From Porphyrobacter sp. TH134 (GTDB lineage: Bacteria; Pseudomonadota; Alphaproteobacteria; Sphingomonadales; Sphingomonadaceae): a stretch of DNA of 64,000 nucleotides. Of this stretch, positions 32,339 through 41,003 are shown one piece after another. Position 1 is the first letter of the stretch. Each line of letters starts with the position of its first letter. The notes under the pieces were generated by a model. It was not told where the DNA came from, ran no database searches, and saw only the letters and a program-made list of their open reading frames with translations. Both the position numbers and the translations under genes were made by a program. The DNA lies in NCBI RefSeq assembly GCF_002855495.1, contig NZ_PKRO01000001.1, positions 62,001 to 126,000 on the forward strand, in the 5' to 3' direction.

Positions 32339-33232
32339 ATGCACGGTTCTTCCGCCCCGGTGGCCAGTGACAGCATGGTGCCCGGTGTCAGCCCCGCAAT
32401 CTACAGCGAGGCCGACTTTCGCCGCATCGCCGATCTGATCCATGCCGAAACCGGGATTGTGCTGTCCGAGCGCAAGAAGATGCTCGCCTATTCCCGGCTT
32501 GCCCCGCTGGTGCGGCGCAGCGGGCTGACGAGTTTTAGCGCGTTCCTGGACACGCTGGGGGGCAATGGCGCAGTGATGACCGAAGTGGTCGCCGCGCTGA
32601 CCACCAATCACACCTATTTCCACCGCGAGCCCCACCATTTCGACCATTTTGAGCGGGTGGTGAAGCCCGGCCTCGTCGCCCGCGCGCTGGCTGGGGAAGA
32701 TGTGCGCATCTGGTCGGCAGGCTGTTCGACAGGCGAGGAAATCTGGACCTTGCTGATGGTGCTGCTGGGTTCCGGCCGGGAGGCCGGCATGAAGCTGGCG
32801 CGCAGCAAGCTGATCGCGCTGGCCAGCGATATCTCGACCAATGCGCTGGGCGGGGCGCGGGCGGCGACCTATCCCGCCAGCGCGCTTGACGCCTTGCCCG
32901 AGGCGCTGCGCCGGACCTGGTGTGTGCCGACCACTGACGAAGGCGAACCGCGGTTGAAAATCGACCCGGTGGTGCAGGCGATGGTCCGCACCCGGGTGCT
33001 GAACCTGATGGGCGATTGGCCGATGCGGCGCCCGTTTGACATCATCTTCTGCCGCAATGTCATGATCTATTTCGACGCGCCGACCAAGGATCGGTTGGTC
33101 GAACGCTTTGCCCGCCAGCTGGTGCCGGGCGGATACCTTTACATCGGCCATTCCGAACGGGTGAGCGGCCCCGCCACGGCCCTGCTCGAACCGGTTGGCC
33201 CAACCATCTATCAACGGAGCGGCGCGCCATGA
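32339..33232 (+). CDS. cheR: Chemotaxis receptor methyltransferase
   Basis: 297 residues. N-terminal helical domain (about 20-90) including TTNHTYFHRE, then a SAM-binding domain with AGCSTGEE, ALASDISTNAL and the late FCRNVMIYF motif, all characteristic of CheR. It methylates receptor glutamates. A receptor with a C-terminal DWSEF tether is encoded in the same operon, so CheR may be of the pentapeptide-binding type; the beta-subdomain should be checked for that. Overlaps cheB by 4 bases. Confidence 0.97.
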   Translation: MHGSSAPVASDSMVPGVSPAIYSEADFRRIADLIHAETGIVLSERKKMLAYSRLAPLVRRSGLTSFSAFLDTLGGNGAVMTEVVAALTTNHTYFHREPHHFDHFERVVKPGLVARALAGEDVRIWSAGCSTGEEIWTLLMVLLGSGREAGMKLARSKLIALASDISTNALGGARAATYPASALDALPEALRRTWCVPTTDEGEPRLKIDPVVQAMVRTRVLNLMGDWPMRRPFDIIFCRNVMIYFDAPTKDRLVERFARQLVPGGYLYIGHSERVSGPATALLEPVGPTIYQRSGAP

Positions 33233-34299
33233 GCATCCGGGTTTTGATCGTCGATGACAGCTCGCTGATGCGCGCATTGCTGCAGCACCGGCTTGAGTGC
33301 GAGCCCGGCATTACCATCGCCGGCACCGCCGCCAATGCCGCAGAGGCGCGCCAGCTTATCAAGACGCTGGATCCTGATGTGGTGACGCTCGACATCGAGA
33401 TGCCGGGCATGGACGGGCTCTCGTTCCTTGAAAAGATCATGCAGCTGCGCCCGACCCCGGTGATTCTGGTATCGGGTGCAACCGAAGCGGGCGCCAGCGC
33501 CACCGCGCGCGGGCTGCAACTGGGCGCGGTGGGCTGCATCGCCAAATCCCAGCTGAGCCTGACGCCGGGCGCCCGTGATGATGGCGCGCTGGTTGCCATG
33601 GTGCGTGAAGCCGCCAAGGTCCGGTTTGGCCCAGTGACCGCCCCGGCGCCCGTTCGTGCGGCCCGGCCGCCCATCGCCAGCACGAGCGCACCGCCGGGTC
33701 CGCGCCCGGACGTCATTGTTATCGGCGCTTCAACCGGCGGTGTCGAAGCACTGCACACCGTCCTTGCCGATTTTCCGGCCGACTGTCCGCCGACCTTGAT
33801 CGTCCAGCACATCAACGGCTGCTTTGCCGGAGCGATTGCGCAGTCCTTCGACCGCGCCGTGCGCCCGCGCGTCATGTTGGCTGAAACCGACATGCCGCTG
33901 GAACAGGGCACCGTGCTGCTGGCACCGGGCAGCGAGCGGCATTTGCAGGTCGCTGCCGCAGGCTCTCACGGGTTGCGCTGCGTGCTGCGCGAAGGCGATC
34001 CGGTTGCAGGGCATCGCCCCAGCGTGGACCGGCTGTTTGCCTCGCTTGCGGCCACCCTTGGCCCCTCGCGGGGCGGGCGCGCGGTCGGTATTTTGCTCAC
34101 GGGCATGGGGCAGGATGGCGCGCAGGGGATGGTCCAGCTTGCCAGCATCGGCGCGCGCACGATCGCGCAGGATCAGGCCAGCTGTGTCGTTTTCGGCATG
34201 CCGCGCGCCGCGATCGAACTGGGCGCGGCGGGCGAAGTCTTGCCGCTCGCGAAGATTGGCGCTGCCGTATTCACTCCCGCCAAGGCTCTGCTGCCATGA
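33229..34299 (+). CDS. cheB: Chemotaxis response regulator / receptor methylesterase
   Basis: 356 residues. Receiver domain with D10, D11 and D55 (LDIEMPG), a linker, and an intact esterase domain: nucleophile Ser in GASTGG, His in IVQHING, Asp in LLTGMGQDGA, plus the GHRPS and GMPRA motifs. It demethylates and deamidates receptors when phosphorylated by CheA. Overlaps cheR at its start and cheD at its end by 4 bases each. It is the functional counterpart to the eroded copy at 19796-20833. Confidence 0.97.
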   Translation: MSIRVLIVDDSSLMRALLQHRLECEPGITIAGTAANAAEARQLIKTLDPDVVTLDIEMPGMDGLSFLEKIMQLRPTPVILVSGATEAGASATARGLQLGAVGCIAKSQLSLTPGARDDGALVAMVREAAKVRFGPVTAPAPVRAARPPIASTSAPPGPRPDVIVIGASTGGVEALHTVLADFPADCPPTLIVQHINGCFAGAIAQSFDRAVRPRVMLAETDMPLEQGTVLLAPGSERHLQVAAAGSHGLRCVLREGDPVAGHRPSVDRLFASLAATLGPSRGGRAVGILLTGMGQDGAQGMVQLASIGARTIAQDQASCVVFGMPRAAIELGAAGEVLPLAKIGAAVFTPAKALLP

Positions 34300-34865
34300 C
34301 TGCGATGACCCCCATTCTGCCCGCCGCGGGCATCCCGCCTGAAATGGTTCGCATGACCATCGTTCAGGGCGAGGCCAAGGCCAGCACCGATCCGCGTGTC
34401 GAGATGAGCACGATCCTTGGCAGCTGCGTTGCCACCTGCCTGTTCGATCCGGTGGCAAAGGTGGGCGGGATGAACCATTTCCTGCTCGCCGAGCCGCCAG
34501 CCCATGTCCGCAATCAGGCGTTTGACAGCGATTACGGCCTCTACCTGATGGAGCTGCTGATTAACGAAATGCTGGGCCTTGGCGCCCGCAAAAGCCGGAT
34601 GCGCGCGCGACTTTACGGGGGGGCGAACCTCAATCCCGATTTGAGCCCGATCGGCACCGCCAACGCCGCCTTCGCCCGGCAATTCCTCGAACGCGAGAAC
34701 CTGCCCTGTGTGTTCGAGGATCTGGAAGGCACGCAGGCGCGCCGCATCCAGTTTCGTCCGGTCAGCGGGCAAGTGCGCGCGCGGCTGGTTCCGGCCGATA
34801 CCGCCCCTACGCAAAAACCATTGGGGCGGCCGCAATCGGCGCTTGGGACAGTCGAGCTATTCTAG
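34296..34865 (+). CDS. cheD: Chemoreceptor glutamine deamidase
   Basis: 189 residues. The CheD catalytic Cys (C44 in LGSCVATCLFD) and His (H61 in GGMNHFLL) are in the expected context, as is the later RARLYGGANL segment. CheD deamidates receptor glutamines and in some bacteria binds CheC; no cheC is seen here. The ATG overlaps the cheB stop. Confidence 0.95.
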   Translation: MTAMTPILPAAGIPPEMVRMTIVQGEAKASTDPRVEMSTILGSCVATCLFDPVAKVGGMNHFLLAEPPAHVRNQAFDSDYGLYLMELLINEMLGLGARKSRMRARLYGGANLNPDLSPIGTANAAFARQFLERENLPCVFEDLEGTQARRIQFRPVSGQVRARLVPADTAPTQKPLGRPQSALGTVELF

Positions 34866-34883
34866 CATCAAACGGAGCAAATC

Positions 34884-35267
34884 ATGGAAGCCAGCAATTC
34901 CGCCACTATCCGTGTCCTCACGGTCGACGACAGTGCCAGTATGCGCGCGCTGCTGCTTGGCGCCCTCACCTCACGCGGGTTCGCGGTCGAACAATGCGAG
35001 GACGGTCAGGAAGCGCTCGAATGGCTCGCCTCGAACGAGGTCGATGTCATCATCACCGATATCAACATGCCACGCCTTGATGGCTTTGGCCTGATCGAAA
35101 AGCTGCGCACCAGCGCGCTCCACGCTGAACGTCCGATTCTGGTGCTGACGACGGAAAGTTCCGACGAGAAAAAGCAGCGCGCCCGCAACGCTGGAGCGAC
35201 CGGGTGGATCGTCAAGCCGTTTGATGCCGACAAACTGACCGCCGCCCTGCGCCGCGTCATCCATTGA
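34884..35267 (+). CDS. cheY: Chemotaxis response regulator CheY
   Basis: 127 residues, a single receiver domain: acidic pair in TVDDS, phospho-acceptor Asp in IITDINMPRLDG, the switch Thr in LTTESS and the Lys in IVKPFD. Phosphorylated by CheA, it binds the flagellar switch or acts as a phosphate sink. A GGAG site precedes the ATG. No CheZ-like gene lies in the window, so dephosphorylation may rely on other means. Confidence 0.95.
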   Translation: MEASNSATIRVLTVDDSASMRALLLGALTSRGFAVEQCEDGQEALEWLASNEVDVIITDINMPRLDGFGLIEKLRTSALHAERPILVLTTESSDEKKQRARNAGATGWIVKPFDADKLTAALRRVIH

Positions 35268-35300
35268 TCCTGCCCGCCTGACCGCCCGAGGAGCCGCCCC

Positions 35301-35741
35301 ATGCGCCACGAACTGATTACCTTCGGCATCGCCAACCAGCGCTTTGGCATCGACATCATGACTGTGCGCGAAATCCGCGCCTGGTCGCCCGTTACTCGCC
35401 TGCCGCGCGTGCCCGATTATGTCGCGGGCGTCGTCAACCTGCGCGGCGCGGTGCTGCCGGTGATCGATCTGGCTGCTCGGCTCGGCTGGACGCCCACCGA
35501 AGCCACCCCGCGCAATCCGATCATCGTGATCGAACATGATAGCCAGATGCGCGGGCTGATTGTCCATGATGTCGCCGACATCGTCTCGATCGAAGCGGGC
35601 ACGCTTCAGCAACCCGACACGATGGGACAGGAAACGATCACGCATTTCGTTCAGGGCATTGCCCCGCTGGGCGATGACATGGTGATGGTGCTCGATCTGG
35701 CGCGGCTGATGGCTGACGAACCGATTGAACTGGCGGCGTGA
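35301..35741 (+). CDS. cheW: Chemotaxis coupling protein CheW
   Basis: 146 residues with the CheW fold: FGIANQRFGIDIMTVREI, the receptor/CheA-binding PVTRLPRVPDYVAGVVNLRG segment and VIDLAARLG. It bridges receptors to CheA. GAGGAG lies 7 bases before the ATG. The stop overlaps the GTG of the next gene. Confidence 0.96.
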   Translation: MRHELITFGIANQRFGIDIMTVREIRAWSPVTRLPRVPDYVAGVVNLRGAVLPVIDLAARLGWTPTEATPRNPIIVIEHDSQMRGLIVHDVADIVSIEAGTLQQPDTMGQETITHFVQGIAPLGDDMVMVLDLARLMADEPIELAA

Positions 35742-36046
35742 GCATGAGCCTTCCTGCCCCTCGCAACGAGCCGCCGCCGGGCGCGCCGCACGCACCGGCC
35801 TTGCTCGCCGGCATCGCCGAGCGGATGGCGGCGCTGGCCGAAGATGCCGAGCAGTTCGGTGTGGTGCTGTGCTGCGATGCTGACGTGGCGAGCCGTTATC
35901 TGGTGCAATTGCAGCAGATTGACCGGCTTGCGCAGTCGCTGCGCGAGATGGCAGCCGTGCTGTACGCGGACGATCCCAAGGCAGCGGTTTCGGCCATACG
36001 ACTGGGCGATCTGCGCATCCTGCTGGAGAAAATCTGTGCGATCTGA
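35738..36046 (+). CDS. Unrecognised 100-residue protein in the chemotaxis operon
   Basis: 102 residues, a Pro-rich start followed by largely helical, charged sequence (GIAERMAALAEDAEQFG ... QLQQIDRLAQSLREMAAVL). No membrane helix or signal peptide. GTG at 35738 overlaps the cheW stop (GTGA); ATG at 35744 is the alternative. The helical, Gln/Leu-rich make-up could form a bundle or coiled coil, as CheZ-type or adaptor proteins do, but no CheZ motif is visible and I assign no function. Overlaps the next small gene by 11 bases. Confidence 0.75.
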   Translation: MSMSLPAPRNEPPPGAPHAPALLAGIAERMAALAEDAEQFGVVLCCDADVASRYLVQLQQIDRLAQSLREMAAVLYADDPKAAVSAIRLGDLRILLEKICAI

Positions 36047-36338
36047 CCGCCGCCTGATCGCGGTTCATGGTATCGGCGTTGCCTTCGCCCTGATCGCAGC
36101 GGTTGCATGGCCGCGTCCGGGGCAGGCGGCGCTGCTGGTGCCGGTGGGCGAAAGCGGGCTGCCGCATATATTGCAGTGGGCAGACCGCGAGCAGGCCGCA
36201 CTGCTGCAAGTCGATGCCGTCAGCGGCCAGGTCGTGGCGCGCATTGCGAACAGTGGCAGCCTGCTGCGCGCCCTTGGCGCCGGCATCATTCCCATCAGCG
36301 CCCGCGCGCCGGGATGTCAGCCACCGGACAGAAGGTAA
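36036..36338 (+). CDS. Small exported protein of unknown function in the chemotaxis operon
   Basis: About 100 residues from GTG 36036, with GGAG 8 bases upstream. The N-terminus [23 protein letters not shown] is a clear signal peptide or anchor with likely cleavage near GQAA; the rest ([28 protein letters not shown]...) is a small soluble domain with a single Cys near the end. Proteins with the same layout seem familiar from sphingomonads, but I know no function. It overlaps the previous gene and lies 4 bases before a receptor gene, so it may act in the periplasm with that receptor; this is inference. Confidence 0.65.
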   Translation: MRSDRRLIAVHGIGVAFALIAAVAWPRPGQAALLVPVGESGLPHILQWADREQAALLQVDAVSGQVVARIANSGSLLRALGAGIIPISARAPGCQPPDRR

Positions 36339-36342
36339 ACCC

Positions 36343-37875
36343 ATGGTCGCCGACGAAATGTGCCAGTTACGCGAAAATGGTGTGCGGATGCTCGCCGCGC
36401 TCGCAGCTGTAGTGAGCGGTATCCTTGTGGTCTGGGCACTGATCGGTGACGCGCCGCTGGTAGCGGTCAGCGCCGTCGTGCTTGTCGCACCGCTGATATG
36501 GAGCGCGCATCAGCACCGCTGTGACGCGGTGGCCCGGGTCATGACCGGCGTGACGTATCCGCTGTTGGCCGGATTGCTGCTGGCGCTGGCCAGCAACACC
36601 GACTGGCTGGTCGATATGCATATCGTGTTCTTCGCCTTTCTCGCGATGCTGGCTGCGCTTGCCGATTGGCGGGTGATCGTCACCGGCACGTTTGTCACGG
36701 GACTGCATCATCTCCTGCTCAATCTCTTCGCCCCTGGGTATGTCTTTCCCGATGGCGCCGATTTGGGGCGCGTGCTGTTTCACGCCGCCATCGTGCTGAT
36801 CGAAGCGCTGGTGCTGATTTATCTGTGCCTCCAGACCGAAGGACTGATCCGCCGCGTCACGGAGGCACGCACCGCGCAGGCCGCCCTTGACGCCGAGCGC
36901 CACGCCGAACGCGAAGCCATCAGCGCAGAGCAGCGATTGGTCCTGGCGGGCCTTAGCGAACGGCTCCGCACCTTGGCAGCCGGCGACCTTGCCGCCCGGC
37001 TGACCGCGCCCTTCCCCGGCGAATATGAAACCGCACGCCTGCTGCTCAACAGTTCATGCTCCGAACTTGACCAACTGGTCGGGGCCGTCGCGCTGACCGC
37101 AGATCAGGTGGCCAGCGGCGCGCATGAACTGCGAGAGGCGTCCAGCGATCTGGCGGGCAAGACCGAGCAGCAAACGGCCGCCGTCGAGACAGTGGCACAT
37201 ACCGCTGGCGACCTGCTGCGTGATATCGAGGCGCAGGCGCAGCTATGGTCTGCGACCCGTTCCACTGCCCTCGGCGCCAAGGCCGATGCTGATCGCGGCG
37301 CGGTGGAAATCACCGGCGCAGCCGAAGCGATGAGCCGCATTGAAGCCTCTTCGGCGGAAATCGGCGAGATGATCGCTTTCATCGACACGATCGCCTTTCA
37401 GACCAACCTGCTGGCGCTCAACGCAGGCGTCGAAGCGGCGCGCGCTGGCGAAGCGGGCAAAGGCTTTGCCGTGGTGGCCAACGAAGTGCGCGAACTGGCG
37501 CAACGCTCAGCCCAATCGGCGAGCGCAATCAAACAGCTGGTCGCCGCATCCAGAGACGAAGTTGCCTTGGGTGTGACCCGCGTGCAGCAAATGGTGAGCC
37601 TGCTGGCATCGCTGGTGTCGCGCTTTTCCGACATTGCCGGACAGGTCGACCAGATCGCCAGCGGTGCAGACGGGACGGTCGATGCAATCCGCCAGATCAA
37701 CGCTGCAACAGCGATGCTGGACCGGGCGATGCAACAAAACGCCGCGATGGCAGAGCAGACCAGCGCAGCATCGGTCGCGCTGCTGCGCAGCGCCGAAAGC
37801 CTTAACGGGCAGGTTTCCCGGTTTCAGCGGCACAATGCCCCAGCTGTCGTGCCCGCTTTGGGCCGCGCAGCATGA
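36343..37875 (+). CDS. Methyl-accepting chemotaxis protein with six-helix membrane sensor
   Basis: 510 residues from ATG 36343, with AAGG 7-8 bases upstream. Residues about 13-165 hold six hydrophobic helices with conserved-looking His residues (DMHIVFFAF and TGLHHLLLN) instead of a periplasmic domain. Then come a coiled linker, a HAMP-like element ([10 protein letters not shown]) and an MA domain with the usual hairpin tip. Receptors of this layout sense within the membrane, perhaps a cofactor, redox state or a lipophilic ligand; the paired histidines would suit metal or haem binding, which is speculation. No C-terminal pentapeptide. Confidence 0.9.
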   Translation: MVADEMCQLRENGVRMLAALAAVVSGILVVWALIGDAPLVAVSAVVLVAPLIWSAHQHRCDAVARVMTGVTYPLLAGLLLALASNTDWLVDMHIVFFAFLAMLAALADWRVIVTGTFVTGLHHLLLNLFAPGYVFPDGADLGRVLFHAAIVLIEALVLIYLCLQTEGLIRRVTEARTAQAALDAERHAEREAISAEQRLVLAGLSERLRTLAAGDLAARLTAPFPGEYETARLLLNSSCSELDQLVGAVALTADQVASGAHELREASSDLAGKTEQQTAAVETVAHTAGDLLRDIEAQAQLWSATRSTALGAKADADRGAVEITGAAEAMSRIEASSAEIGEMIAFIDTIAFQTNLLALNAGVEAARAGEAGKGFAVVANEVRELAQRSAQSASAIKQLVAASRDEVALGVTRVQQMVSLLASLVSRFSDIAGQVDQIASGADGTVDAIRQINAATAMLDRAMQQNAAMAEQTSAASVALLRSAESLNGQVSRFQRHNAPAVVPALGRAA

Positions 37876-37997
37876 CACCCCAGTATAGGGCCAAGCCCTG
37901 CCCCTCCCATGCCGACCGATGACACCCGGCGGCCAGCAAAAGACCGGAAGATTATCGAGAAACGATCGCACGAACACCAACCTTAAGGAGCAGCCGC

Positions 37998-39449
37998 ATG
38001 TCGCGAGACCAACTGCAAGAACGGCTTGAAGATTACGGGCTCGACACGATCCAGCATGGTACCTTGAACGGCATCGGCCGCGCGCTCAAGCGGCGGCTGG
38101 ATACCGCGCTCGATGGGTTTTACCGCGTGATTTCGCAGCGCCGCGAGCTGTCTGCCCATTTTGAAAGCCCGCAGCAGATGGCCCGGGCCAAGGGGATGCA
38201 GGCCGAACATTGGCAAGCCGTGTTCCGCGACGGGGTCGATGATCGTTTCTACCAGCGCGCCACGCGGATCGGTGATGTTCATGCCCGCATCGGGCTGGAG
38301 CCGAAATGGTATGTCGGCGCCTATGGCATGGTGCTTGACGAGTTGATTACCGCGATCATCGCGCCGGGCTGGCTCGGCCTGCTGCCGTGGCGGCGGGCGC
38401 AGGCACGCCAGGTCGCGACCTTGGTAAAGGTCTCGCTGCTTGATATTGACCTGGCGCTGTCGGGCTATTTCAAGAACTCGGAAGAACAGGTGCGCACGAT
38501 CGTTAGCGATAAGCTGGGCACCGCCCTGCGTCAGGTTGCGGCCGGTGATCTGACCACCCGCCTTGATGGCTTCCCGCAGGAATATCGCCAGGTCGAGGAT
38601 GATTTCAACGCGGCGCTTGGCGTGCTCAGCGAAACGCTCGGCAATGTGGTCACGGGCATGGATTCCATGACCAGCGGGGCGACCGAAATCCGTTCGGCCG
38701 CTGACGACTTGTCCCGGCGCACCGAAGAACAGGCCGCCAACCTTGAAGAAACCGCAGCGGCCATCAATTCGATCAATGCCAGCGTGCAGGACAGCGCTTC
38801 AACCAGCGCCAGCGCGCGCGGCACCATTTCCGAAACCAGCGCGCGGGCGCAAGATGGTGCCAAGATCGTGGCGGAAGCCGTGGGCGCGATGCAGCAGATC
38901 GAAAGCTCTTCGCAGGAAATCAACTCGATCATCGCCGTCATTGAATCGATCTCCTTCCAGACCAACCTGCTCGCGCTCAACGCCGGGGTTGAAGCCGCAC
39001 GCGCCGGAGAGGCAGGCAAGGGTTTTGCCGTGGTCGCCAACGAGGTGCGCGCGCTGGCCCAGCGCTGCGCAGAAGCCGCCGATGAAGTGAAGGCATTGAT
39101 TTCGGCCAGTTCGACACAGGTCAGCCGCGGGGTCGATCTGGTCGGCCGGAGCGGCGAGGCCTTCGCCGCCATCAACCGCGACATCACCGCCCTTTCTGGC
39201 GCGATCCAGACAATTGCAGGTTCGGCTGCGCTCCAGGCGGAAAACCTCTCGCAGATCACCACTGTGGTGGGCGAGTTGGACCGGTCAACCCAGCAGAACG
39301 CCGCGATGGCCGAACAGTGCACCGCTGCTGCAACCTCGCTGACGCGCGAGGCGGGCTTGCTCAACAATGCCTTGTCGCAGTTTACCGTGAGCGGACGCGG
39401 CGCAGCAGGCGGGCGGGTGCTGGATGCCTTTCTGAACCGCGCGGCCTGA
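37998..39449 (+). CDS. Globin-coupled aerotaxis receptor (HemAT-like)
   Basis: 483 residues, no membrane helix. Residues 1-155 match a protoglobin sensor: [15 protein letters not shown], then the proximal haem ligand H95 in [20 protein letters not shown] linker and HAMP-like [10 protein letters not shown] lead to an MA domain with the conserved tip. Globin-coupled receptors bind oxygen through haem and drive aerotaxis. AAGGAG lies 7 bases before the ATG. Last gene of the chemotaxis cluster, 122 bases after the previous receptor, so it may also have its own promoter. Confidence 0.93.
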   Translation: MSRDQLQERLEDYGLDTIQHGTLNGIGRALKRRLDTALDGFYRVISQRRELSAHFESPQQMARAKGMQAEHWQAVFRDGVDDRFYQRATRIGDVHARIGLEPKWYVGAYGMVLDELITAIIAPGWLGLLPWRRAQARQVATLVKVSLLDIDLALSGYFKNSEEQVRTIVSDKLGTALRQVAAGDLTTRLDGFPQEYRQVEDDFNAALGVLSETLGNVVTGMDSMTSGATEIRSAADDLSRRTEEQAANLEETAAAINSINASVQDSASTSASARGTISETSARAQDGAKIVAEAVGAMQQIESSSQEINSIIAVIESISFQTNLLALNAGVEAARAGEAGKGFAVVANEVRALAQRCAEAADEVKALISASSTQVSRGVDLVGRSGEAFAAINRDITALSGAIQTIAGSAALQAENLSQITTVVGELDRSTQQNAAMAEQCTAAATSLTREAGLLNNALSQFTVSGRGAAGGRVLDAFLNRAA

Positions 39450-39470
39450 TCTTGCGCCTAAGCGAGGCGG

Positions 39471-40883
39471 CTAGTTGCTTCCCATGATCTTGGGCGCAGA
39501 GGGGACCACTCCACCGGTCAGGATCGGATTGGCCTCGTTCGCAAGAATGCCGGTGACCATCGTCCAGACCGCGACGTTCTGGCGCAATTGCGCCGGGTCG
39601 ATCTTGTCGAGCGTGTCGTCAGGCGTGTGGTGCAGATCGAAATAGCGGGTGCCGTCCTGCTGCAAGTCGATGAGCGCGCCCTTCTGGTCGCGGACGATGT
39701 TGAGATCGGCGCCGCCGGTGGCGGCATCAGTGCCGCTCGAAACGCCGAACCGCGCCACGGCGGCAGCAAGGCGCTTGTGCAGGTCGGGATTGGTTTCGCG
39801 GAAATTGCTTTCAAACCGCCAGATCCGGTCCGCGCCGAAATCGCTTTCCAGGCCAACCGCAATGGGTTCGTCGATATGCGCCTTGCTGTAGGCGGCTGAG
39901 CCGAACAGCCCGACCTCCTCAGCGCCCGCCATCAGCACGCGGACGGTGCGCAAGGGTTGGCCCGCCTGCTTCACCTTCAACGCCGCGGCTGCAATGATGG
40001 CACATCCCGCACCATCATCGAAGGCGCCCGGCGCGTTCCACCAACTGTCGATGTGGCAGGCCAGCAGCACCGGCGGGAGCGACGGATCGCGCCCGGTGAT
40101 CTCGCCCACCACATTGCCGCTTTGCATTTGGCCGATCCGGCGCGGGTTCAGTTCAAGCTTGAGCGTGATCGGACGCCCGTTTGCCCGCGCGAACATCCGT
40201 TCGAGGTTTTCAGCATCAGGCAGGCTGAGCGCGCCCGCAGGGGTCGGCGTGACGCCCTCGGGAAAGCTGGTCCCGCCGGTATGCGGGTTACGGTGGTGGT
40301 CGGTGCCGATCGATTTGATAACGGTAGCGATGGCGCCTTTACTGGCTGCGATCCCTGCCCCGACCCAGCGGGCAGGGCCAGCAAAGCCGTAATGCGAGCC
40401 ATCCTGCGCCGGGCGCATCTGGTGGCTGATATAGGCGATCTTGCCTTTCAGGCTACCCTCGGGCGCAGCGCGCAGATCGTCGACGGTGCGGAAAAACACC
40501 ACTTCGGCCTCGATCCCGCCCACAGGCGTCGCCGCAGAATTGCCCAGCGGCAGCACGGCCAGATCCTGCGCGAAAGGCGCGGTCACGCGGGCACGGGCGA
40601 TGTCGCCGGGCACCCAGGTGTCCATCATGAACGGCTCGTCCGCGACTTTCGCAAAGCCCTTGGCCTTCAGCCACGCCGCTGCCCAAGCCCGTCCGCGTGC
40701 CTCGGCCTCAGTGCCTGCCTGACGCGGGCCGACTTCGGTGGTCAGCCCTTCGACAAAGGCATAGGCATTCGTGTCATTGGCCAAAGCATCTTCTGCCTGC
40801 TGCTCCAGCGTCAGCGGCGGAGGCGTGGCAGCAGCGGGGACGGTCAGCGAAAGCGCAAGCAGCGCGGCAAGGGTGCGGGTCAT
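39471..40883 (-). CDS. Exported M28-family zinc peptidase
   Basis: 470 residues with a signal peptide (MTRTLAALLALSLTVPAAA). An M28 catalytic domain carries the metal ligands in LACHIDSWWNAPGAFDDGAGC, GAEEVGLFGS, ESDFGAD and FDLHHTPDDTLDKI. The layout with a PA-type insert (about 120-270) resembles carboxypeptidase Q-like aminopeptidases. It probably cleaves small peptides in the periplasm. Convergent with the globin receptor gene and divergent from ettA. Confidence 0.92.
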   Translation of the reverse strand: MTRTLAALLALSLTVPAAATPPPLTLEQQAEDALANDTNAYAFVEGLTTEVGPRQAGTEAEARGRAWAAAWLKAKGFAKVADEPFMMDTWVPGDIARARVTAPFAQDLAVLPLGNSAATPVGGIEAEVVFFRTVDDLRAAPEGSLKGKIAYISHQMRPAQDGSHYGFAGPARWVGAGIAASKGAIATVIKSIGTDHHRNPHTGGTSFPEGVTPTPAGALSLPDAENLERMFARANGRPITLKLELNPRRIGQMQSGNVVGEITGRDPSLPPVLLACHIDSWWNAPGAFDDGAGCAIIAAAALKVKQAGQPLRTVRVLMAGAEEVGLFGSAAYSKAHIDEPIAVGLESDFGADRIWRFESNFRETNPDLHKRLAAAVARFGVSSGTDAATGGADLNIVRDQKGALIDLQQDGTRYFDLHHTPDDTLDKIDPAQLRQNVAVWTMVTGILANEANPILTGGVVPSAPKIMGSN

Positions 40884-41003
40884 GGGACGCGGTGCTATCG
40901 CTGTCCCTCGCGCAAGTCTAGCCGCTTGCCCTCAGCCATCCCCTTCCCTATCTGCGCAGCCAAACTACACACCTGAATTTTCGATCCTACAAGGACCAAT
41001 CCG

